DNA from: Candidatus Omnitrophota bacterium
GTDB lineage: Bacteria; Omnitrophota; Gorgyraeia; Zapsychrales; Zapsychraceae
NCBI GenBank assembly: GCA_028280285.1
Contig: JANQMA010000028.1
Coordinates: 1 to 41,266 of the forward strand
Length of the DNA: 41,266 nucleotides
Direction: 5' to 3'
In this document: in pieces, positions 35,401 through 41,266 of the stretch
Layout: the number at the start of each line of letters is the position of its first letter
How positions within the stretch are numbered: the stretch's first letter is position 1
Position numbers and translations under genes: made by a program
The notes under the pieces: generated by a model
The model's input: the letters and a program-made list of their open reading frames with translations, nothing else
Databases searched by the model: none
Told to the model about the DNA's origin: nothing

Positions 35401-38400
35401 AATCACTTCCTGTATTATTCAATGAATCTTTGACATTAAGATTGCTGAATGATGACGTTTCATTGGAAACGATTTTCCAAATATTATCACTCGATGTAGA
35501 ACGCAGCGACAGCGGCCGGCCGCTTGAGAAGCCTTGCATGTTAAGTGTCGATGATACGGTGAATGTATCACTGGCTGAGAAGTAAAGTGTATCGGCCACG
35601 GTTGGCGTCTTGGAGAACATGTAGAATGCTTCGCCGCCAAACACACCTTGCATCGTTCCGTCAAACCAGACAAGACCACTGCGAGCCGTAAAGGTTGTGG
35701 CCCCGGTGTTGAACCACGTGCCAGCCAGGTTAATGGTGTAATTACTTCCCGAAACATCCAATGTTCCTTCAGAAAGGATAAGATCACCGTCGACATCCAG
35801 CGCAGCGGCCAACGTTTGCGTTTGATTGTCACCCGTACTTGTTAAATGTTCGGCTTCAGCTAGGATACGCAGCTCTTCAGCCGATAATGCGCGATTATAA
35901 ACCCGCACATCATCAACAAGCCCCTCCATAAATGAGCCCGTTCTTTGTCCGATACTTAAGTCAGCGCTTGTTCCGACAAAATTAAGTTCAGCTATGCCGG
36001 TAATGCCGGCATTCATCACAACACCATTTTGATAAACCAGCACCTGATCATTACCTTTACTCCACGTAAAAGCAGCATGCACCCATTCATCTAACGGCAA
36101 AGTCCCTCCTGCTGCTCCTGGTTGAAGAAGATTACCGTCTCCTTCCCAGTTTGCTTGGAGCTTTCCTCCTCCTGTATTATCAACACGTAGAAAAATCTGA
36201 TTGTCACCATCCACCCGCCAAGCAACAACATAGTTTTGTACAGAGCCAAAGCTATCAAAATTAACCCACGCACTGAATGTCCCCTCATTTGGATTAACTA
36301 GATCATATGAAGCAACATTGACATAATCGCCCGCCCCATCAAGACGGAAACTACCATTATTCGTAAACCCTACTGGCAATTTACCTAAACTCGTTTGCGG
36401 ATCGCCGTTGATCGTTCCATGATTGCCGTAGCCGGAGGAATCATCCGGTGTTGAATCGGATGTGGAATCAAGTTTCCAATAACCGATGAGGCCGTCGCCA
36501 ATGATTAGGTCATTAAAAGTAACGCCGGTTGTGGTCAGTGTTCTGTTGTCTGTGCTCGTGAGCAAAACTTGACCACTATTATGAGTAAAGGTTCCGTTGC
36601 TGACATTGAAATCACCTGTCACCCGAAGTTGTTCCTCAGGGGCTGTGAAGCTGGCGCCGGCATCACTCATTGTAAAGCCTCCATCAATCACAAACGTTGA
36701 ATCGGTTCCTTCGAATTCAACTGCGGCAGTTGAAAGGGCAAAGTCACCGGTGAATTTGACCACATCGACAAAATCACTGTGCGTTAGATCACCATCGGTG
36801 AAAGTAAATGTGGACGCTTCAAAGTTATCTGCCAGTGACCATGTGCCGCCCGTGCCGCCGTCATCGATCACAACGGTATTGAATGTATTCGATCCACTGA
36901 AGATATCATGCGTTCCCGAACCGGTTGAATCGAATGTTACAGTAGCGCCTCCTGATTTGAAAACCCCTCCATAATTAAGCCAGCTACCTCCAACCGTGAT
37001 CGCATTACCACCAGCTGCCAGGGTACCTGAACCTATCACTATATCACTATCTACGTCCAGCGAATCTGTGAGCGATATCACTCCTTTCGTCGACTGTGGC
37101 ATAAAACCATTGGCCAACCTCTGAATCTCAGTCATCGACAAGACTCGGTCATATATTCTTACATCATCCATTCTTCCATTAAATGCTTGCACATCTCCTG
37201 ATGAACTATTTCCAATACCCACTGCAGCATTCGTATCAGTACCTAGCGTTAACACAGTCCCACTTGTAGGCGTCTGTTCAACAGCATCAAAATAAAGTGT
37301 ACTTGCAACACCGTCCTCATGTGTTAACAAAACATGTATCCATCTATCCGAAGGTAAAACAGGATATCTGACATCATTACCACTAATACTAAATGCCATA
37401 TATCCAGAGCTGCTATTTACCAATTGCCAACGCATATCAGTTGCACTAAAAGAATCTCTTTTCGTTATCAGCACATCAATTCCTTCTATCCCATCGAAGT
37501 AAACCCAGGTAGAAAGTGTAAAATTATTACCAGGATCAAATGTCCCCACTGAAATGTAATCAGAAGTCGTAGTAAAAGCTACTGAACCTATATTTTCAAA
37601 GTTAAGATTAATACCTGTACTTGTTTCCGGTGAACCTGATATCGTCCCGTGATGCCCATACCCCGAATGATCGAGCACGCCGCTGGCGGCTGTGGAATCG
37701 AGTTTCCAGTAGCCGACCAGCCCGTCACTGATGACTAGATCATTGAGCGAATTGTTGCTCGTTGCTAGTTGCTCGTTGCTCGTAGTAGTCATAATCACTG
37801 TACCCGTTGAGGTGAAGGTTGCGCTGAGCGTTACAGAATCATCAACAATGATGATTTGACCGTTGTCAACGAGTGTCCCGGCGGAATGCATCAGGTTACC
37901 GACCATGGACATTGTGCTTTGCAATGTCCAGGTTGTGCCGCCGTCAAGGTCATTGAAGGTCACATTATCGAATGTTTCCGACAGTGATGTGATATCAATG
38001 GATGCAATCGATCCTTCAAACAGAACCGTTGAACCTGTTGCACGGAATGATCCGGTATTGCCCATCGTCCAGGTGGAACCGAGCGATATGGTTGAGTTGC
38101 CGTCCGTACCGCTTTGCGCAATGAATGTTCCGTGTACAGTGATAAACTCTTGAATGTTAACTTCATATCCGTTGGTGCGGAAGATATCACCGTCATTGAT
38201 AAGAAGTGATTTAGCGGTAAAGGTTGAGGCAAGATCGGTTGTATCAGGAGATGTGCCGATTTCAATAATACCAAAGTTCCAGGCTGTATTACCTGAAGCT
38301 TCATACGTCAAGTCCCCATCGAAAGTAATAGTCCCTGTTCCTTTGGAAACCGTTGGATTTTCTATAATCGTAATATCCCCGGCGATGTTCATATTATTAT

Positions 38401-41266
38401 TGTTCGTCGCCAGATCAAGCGCGCCGGTGTTGACATCAAGCGTACCGTTGACATCCATATCGCCGGCGATCACATACGTTCCGCTGGATGAGCCGAGCGC
38501 CTTACCTTGAGCAAGATAGGCAATTTCGGTCGCTGATAACGCACGGTTATAAACTCTCAAATCATCAATACTTCCCGAATACTCTCTGTCACCATCACCT
38601 CTACGTCCTATCGTTGGATCAATATTGTTTTGGATAGAACTTGAAATAGAATTATTAAGTACAATGCTTGTCCCTTCAACCCCATCGACATAAAGAAGCA
38701 TCCCCGATGCATCATTAGAACCATCGTATGTTAGGGCAACATGGCGCCATGTGTCATCATCAACCTCCACACCACTTCTAACTTGATACCTCTCAGTACC
38801 TGACCATGTACTTATAATATGCGCCATAGTTTTACCATCAGTGTCCAATATAAAATCAAATCCCAAAAAGTCATCTGCAGACCGAACACCTTTTGCAAAA
38901 ATCGCTTCTTGGGCTGACACTGTAGGTTGTTTGACCCATGCAGCAATCGACCATTTATCCGTCCTTTCAAAATCAAAATTAGATTCATTGGCGACCGTGA
39001 TATAATCGCCAGACCCGTCAAAATTAATACTGCCTGTATTAATAAAATTAGTCGGCGCCTCATTGCTGGTCAAAGGATTGCCTGCAAGAGTTCCATGATT
39101 ACCATATCCAGACGAATCATCTGGCGTTGAGTCACTAGTCGAATCAAGCTTCCAATAGCCGACAAGGCCGTCGCCGAGGGAAACGTTATTAAAATCGGTA
39201 GAGGTTGTGGGGGTAAGGGTTTGGGTGTTAGTGGCCGTAAACATTATATGGCCGCTGTTGGCATCAAACGTTCCACCCGAATGCGCGAAGTTACCGGAGA
39301 CCCGCATGGTGCCGTTTGGGGCCGTAAATGTTCCTGCGGAAATGTCTAAGCGGCCGTCAAAGCTGATGGTGCCGTCTTTGCCGTTAAACACCCCGCCATT
39401 TTGCGTTAGATTACCCTCAACGATCAGTGATTGAACCGTTGTCGCATACGTCAATGTTCCATCGGTGAGTGTTGCCGTTGCATCCGTTATAAAATTATCA
39501 ACCAACCGCCAGGCTCCTGAAGCATTATTAAAGGCAACGGTGCTAAACGTTGAGGAACCTGTTAATACATCAGCATTATCCGCGCCATCAAACGTAACGG
39601 TATTGCCGCCGGCATTGAACACCCCGCCAAAGTTAAGCCATGAGGAGCCGACGGTAACACTACTACCACTAGTCTTCAAGGTGCCTGCCGCTATCACTAT
39701 AGCACCATTAACGTCGAGCGCATCAGCGAGCGTATACTGCCCCCGTCCAATCGCCGGCTGATCACCACGGGCCAGGCGCGCGGCTTCGGAAGCCGTCAAT
39801 GCCCGGTCATACGCACGCACTTCATCAATTAACCCATTAAATGGTGTAGATGTAAGGCTCGATCCGTTATTGCGGCTGCCGATTAAAATAATATCCCGCT
39901 CACCATACGTCCCTGACGGACTGGCCGTTGTGCTCCCTGCCAAAGTCCCGTCCACATAAAAGCTATAGGTTGTCCCGTCCTTAACGGCTACGGCATTCAT
40001 CCATACACCTGCTAATGCTGTTGTATTGATTTCGGCAATAACCCCTGCCGCATCATTTCTGTCTATAAATTCCAGATTAGAAGAAGCATCGATACCAATA
40101 TTGGCAAACGGTTCAGAGGTGTTCGCCGTACCTGTCCACCCTGCAATACCTTGCGCTGAACCGATACCGTCAGCCTTAAACCAAACGGAGAGAGAATAAT
40201 TATTTGTGCCATTTGGAATATATGATGGCGAAGCCACCTGCACATAATCACCACTTCCATCAAAATTAATGGCGCCCGCATTATTAAAATTAACCGGTGC
40301 TTTATCGGCCGTATCCGTACTTGTTGTCGGATCGCCCCCGACCGTACCGTGATTATCAAATCCCGCATGATCCACGACGCCACTGGCAGCAGTCGAATCA
40401 AGTTTCCAGTAACCGATTAGCCCGTCTGAAATCATTAAGTCATTAAACGACGCGCCACCCGAGGTGATGGTTTCGCTTGAACCAGAACCGGTCAACATCA
40501 CCTGGCCGGTTGAGGTAAACGTTGCACCGATTGTAACCGAACCCTCAACAACCGTAGTGAATCCCGCATCCACATACGTCCCGGCTGTTACGATTAGGTC
40601 TCCCGATTGGCTCATGGTATTCGATATCGTTAGCGTTGCCCCAAGTGTCAGCTTTCCGGTAAATCCGCTCGACATGGTCAGCGCACCAACACGCAGCGTT
40701 GAGGCCGTTACAATCGAATCATCTGATGAATCGATTGTTGCCGTTTCATCCGGACGGTTCGGATAACCTGAACCCAAATCCCAGTTGCCGGCATCTTCCC
40801 AGGTTGTAGCATCGGACAGTCCTGTCCATGTAAACAACACCAAACTGAATGTCCAGTTAAAGTTATTGCCTGAATCCGTACAACCGGATGTACAATTTAA
40901 ATTAGAACCTGTTTCATTATCCGAATCTTTAATATCAAGATTACTAAATGATGCGGTTGTATTGGATTTAATCTGCCAGGTGTTGCCGCTTGACGTGGAG
41001 CGCAAGAGTAACGGCTTGCTTGATGAGAAACCGGTGATGTTAAACGTGGATGAAACCGTCACCGTGTCACTCGCACTAAAGTACATGGTGTCATTAACGG
41101 TCGGTGTTTTAGAGAGCATGTAGAACGTTTCCCCGCCAAAAACACCCTGCTTGGTGCCGTCAAACCACACTAGCCCACTGCGCGCCGTAAAAGTGGTAGC
41201 TCCGGTATTAAACCATGTGCCACCGAGATTAATGGTGTAATTACTGCCCGAGACATCCAATGTTCC
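32456..41266 (-). CDS. Giant LamG-repeat surface protein, N-terminus outside window
   Basis: The frame is open to the right edge, so the TTG 'start' at 41,260 in the track is only an internal Leu; at least 2937 codons are present. Two kinds of module alternate. One is a beta-repeat 'W' module (GTWFNTGATTFTARSGLVWF to FTWTGLSDATTWEDAGNW). The other is a LamG/concanavalin-like domain that opens DGLVGYWKLDST and ends in a VRVYNRALSxxExxxLA pattern. I count six LamG domains, near 40.4-39.8, 39.2-38.5, 37.7-37.1, 36.5-35.9, 34.9-34.3 and 33.7-33.0 kb. LamG domains usually bind glycans or proteins. The last W module is about 460 nt instead of 840 and ends YQSEFGRYPF at the RAYT 2 stop. No membrane anchor is present at the C-terminus. 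Confidence 0.82.
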   Translation of the reverse strand, partial: GTLDVSGSNYTINLGGTWFNTGATTFTARSGLVWFDGTKQGVFGGETFYMLSKTPTVNDTMYFSASDTVTVSSTFNITGFSSSKPLLLRSTSSGNTWQIKSNTTASFSNLDIKDSDNETGSNLNCTSGCTDSGNNFNWTFSLVLFTWTGLSDATTWEDAGNWDLGSGYPNRPDETATIDSSDDSIVTASTLRVGALTMSSGFTGKLTLGATLTISNTMSQSGDLIVTAGTYVDAGFTTVVEGSVTIGATFTSTGQVMLTGSGSSETITSGGASFNDLMISDGLIGYWKLDSTAASGVVDHAGFDNHGTVGGDPTTSTDTADKAPVNFNNAGAINFDGSGDYVQVASPSYIPNGTNNYSLSVWFKADGIGSAQGIAGWTGTANTSEPFANIGIDASSNLEFIDRNDAAGVIAEINTTALAGVWMNAVAVKDGTTYSFYVDGTLAGSTTASPSGTYGERDIILIGSRNNGSSLTSTPFNGLIDEVRAYDRALTASEAARLARGDQPAIGRGQYTLADALDVNGAIVIAAGTLKTSGSSVTVGSSWLNFGGVFNAGGNTVTFDGADNADVLTGSSTFSTVAFNNASGAWRLVDNFITDATATLTDGTLTYATTVQSLIVEGNLTQNGGVFNGKDGTISFDGRLDISAGTFTAPNGTMRVSGNFAHSGGTFDANSGHIMFTATNTQTLTPTTSTDFNNVSLGDGLVGYWKLDSTSDSTPDDSSGYGNHGTLAGNPLTSNEAPTNFINTGSINFDGSGDYITVANESNFDFERTDKWSIAAWVKQPTVSAQEAIFAKGVRSADDFLGFDFILDTDGKTMAHIISTWSGTERYQVRSGVEVDDDTWRHVALTYDGSNDASGMLLYVDGVEGTSIVLNNSISSSIQNNIDPTIGRRGDGDREYSGSIDDLRVYNRALSATEIAYLAQGKALGSSSGTYVIAGDMDVNGTLDVNTGALDLATNNNNMNIAGDITIIENPTVSKGTGTITFDGDLTYEASGNTAWNFGIIEIGTSPDTTDLASTFTAKSLLINDGDIFRTNGYEVNIQEFITVHGTFIAQSGTDGNSTISLGSTWTMGNTGSFRATGSTVLFEGSIASIDITSLSETFDNVTFNDLDGGTTWTLQSTMSMVGNLMHSAGTLVDNGQIIIVDDSVTLSATFTSTGTVIMTTTSNEQLATSNNSLNDLVISDGLVGYWKLDSTAASGVLDHSGYGHHGTISGSPETSTGINLNFENIGSVAFTTTSDYISVGTFDPGNNFTLSTWVYFDGIEGIDVLITKRDSFSATDMRWQLVNSSSGYMAFSISGNDVRYPVLPSDRWIHVLLTHEDGVASTLYFDAVEQTPTSGTVLTLGTDTNAAVGIGNSSSGDVQAFNGRMDDVRIYDRVLSMTEIQRLANGFMPQSTKGVISLTDSLDVDSDIVIGSGTLAAGGNAITVGGSWLNYGGVFKSGGATVTFDSTGSGTHDIFSGSNTFNTVVIDDGGTGGTWSLADNFEASTFTFTDGDLTHSDFVDVVKFTGDFALSTAAVEFEGTDSTFVIDGGFTMSDAGASFTAPEEQLRVTGDFNVSNGTFTHNSGQVLLTSTDNRTLTTTGVTFNDLIIGDGLIGYWKLDSTSDSTPDDSSGYGNHGTINGDPQTSLGKLPVGFTNNGSFRLDGAGDYVNVASYDLVNPNEGTFSAWVNFDSFGSVQNYVVAWRVDGDNQIFLRVDNTGGGKLQANWEGDGNLLQPGAAGGTLPLDEWVHAAFTWSKGNDQVLVYQNGVVMNAGITGIAELNFVGTSADLSIGQRTGSFMEGLVDDVRVYNRALSAEELRILAEAEHLTSTGDNQTQTLAAALDVDGDLILSEGTLDVSGSNYTINLAGTWFNTGATTFTARSGLVWFDGTMQGVFGGEAFYMFSKTPTVADTLYFSASDTFTVSSTLNMQGFSSGRPLSLRSTSSDNIWKIVSNETSSFSNLNVKDSLNNTGSDLSCLSGCTDAGNNFNWVFSTTLFVWTGLSDGATWNDSGNWTGASGYPGTPDHTATIDSTSDSIVTIANSHLKIGELDASGSFTGTLTLQGTLTLSSTTGSTGNFTFTSGTYVDSGENTIVGGSVTLGATFTSTGTVIMTTTTTATLTSGGETFNDLAIADGLVGYWKFDETGGSVAIDSSGYDNDGVHENSPTISFAHNNLNFENTRALKFDGSNDYVDANSSAVVDELGPMTISAWIHPDSMGETSQGVLMSKATSGGSVRWVFRFSSTNAFVFLRPFSGVDLTHTTDDNSIDLGIWQHIALSWDGSASAANARIYINGEEASYQTTTNGTGNVESDADGSITIGNLPIGTKTWDGLIDDVRVYNRALSSVEITRLANGFQPQSTKGVVTLSDGLDVDDDLIIGSGTLDAAGNAITVGGSWLNYGGVFKSSGATVTFDSTGSGTHDIFSGSNTFNTVVIDDGGTGGTWSLADNFEASTFTFTDGTLTHSDFIDTVKFTGDFAMSTANVVFEGTDSTFVIDGAFTLNDAGATFTAPEEQLRVTGNWTHTGGTFTHNSGQVLLTSSTDRTLNASSTTFNDLIIGDGLVGYWKLDSTSDSTPDDSSGYGNHGTINGAPQTSTGYQPIGFTNNGSFNFDGAADHVDIGVARELDLRDGFSLSFWMKDYSFASATIVENGLGSDYLWNVTTNTSGRITVNINYDGTTDINNRFNSIVTADEWAHFVVIWNGKPDESDSTFIYKDGVLNTFSFGNGSDANGKPVEDTGNDETFVIADRVDALNAILDDVRVYNRVLSADEVRALAQAEVVTGNETNQTLAAALDVDGDLILAEGTMDISGSEYQINIGGTWFNTGAVFMERTGKVVFDGTAQGVIGSETFYMFSKTPTVTDTMYFGVSDTISFTGTMTLKGTAGKLLQLRSTSSGNRYLFNSNQSGREGFDVNFIDVQDSNATSGETIKNKLNVKDSGNNSGWGFSYQSEFGRYPF
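32489..37725 (-). repeat. Tandem duplication of a LamG-spacer-LamG-W block (about 2.84 kb period)
   Basis: Matching DNA segments recur about 2,840 bp apart. Examples are the stretch around 33,590 and 36,438 and the one at 34,065 and 36,903. The start of the W module shows the same offset (about 32,880 and 35,725). Block one is LamG3-spacer-LamG4-W2; block two is LamG5-spacer-LamG6-W3, with W3 cut short. A more diverged related block (LamG1-LamG2) lies further upstream. Confidence 0.75.

Noticed and set aside
41258-41260. TTG at 41,260 as the start of the LamG giant
   Set aside because: The frame is open to the window edge, and the same LDVSGSNY segment occurs internally in another copy, so this is an internal Leu codon.
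21769-41266. The two giant surface genes as one gene split by RAYT insertion
   Set aside because: The 3031-aa protein has its own signal peptide and start, so two neighbouring genes fit better than a single broken one.
1-41266. tRNA, rRNA or riboswitch genes
   Set aside because: No cloverleaf, rRNA segment or known aptamer pattern was recognised in the short intergenic gaps.

Overview
The window looks like a chromosomal segment of an uncultivated Gram-negative bacterium. GC is moderate, the standard code is used, and genes are densely packed. All genes except one transposase lie on the minus strand. Evidence for a double membrane is an AsmA-type protein, a predicted outer-membrane beta-barrel, many export signals and a Bat (Bacteroides aerotolerance-type) operon. 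The mix of giant repeat-rich surface proteins, TPR/coiled-coil proteins and a Bat operon recalls Omnitrophota or related lineages. That placement is inference only; no phylogenetic marker gene is present.

Region 1 (1-10,696, minus) is a tight co-directional run. It reads yqeY-like, polysaccharide deacetylase, 1085-aa GH94/GH149/GH161-like glycoside phosphorylase, MoxR ATPase, DUF58/VWA protein, small membrane protein, BatA, BatB, BatC-like TPR protein, and BatD, which leaves the window. Gaps are about 0-18 bp, so it is probably one transcript. A good sigma70-like promoter lies just upstream of yqeY. The MoxR-to-BatD part is a classic AAA+/VWA envelope module.

Region 2 (10,697-17,130) holds a 58-bp hairpin, a YgjP-type zinc metallopeptidase, a membrane-anchored PilZ coiled-coil protein, an intergenic REP pair, an AsmA-like protein and a membrane-anchored YyaL/DUF255 thioredoxin-domain protein.

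Region 3 (17,111-41,266) is dominated by three very large envelope proteins. The first is a 1545-aa protein with 11 TPR-like repeats and a K/E-rich coiled coil. The second is a 3031-aa hybrid of beta-repeat passenger, Ig/DUF11/SdrD-like and FlgD-like modules, a barrel of about 1,100 residues and a TPR-like tail. The third is a protein of at least 2937 aa with six LamG domains, truncated by the window edge at its N-terminus. The first two genes are 20 bp apart and share the same TPR-like motif, so their products may work together at the outer membrane.

Between the second and third giants lie two different REP-associated tyrosine transposases (RAYTs) and about 350 bp of non-coding DNA. The plus-strand RAYT carries three REP palindromes inside its own reading frame, each exactly 27 nt and each open. 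Its stop codon overlaps the stop codon of the LamG giant, whose last repeat is cut to about half its normal length. The other RAYT has a 25-bp-periodic array of AGTACCTGGT-like repeats upstream. The REP/RAYT arrangement and the giant envelope pair are the most interesting parts of the window. I saw no tRNA, rRNA or CRISPR.
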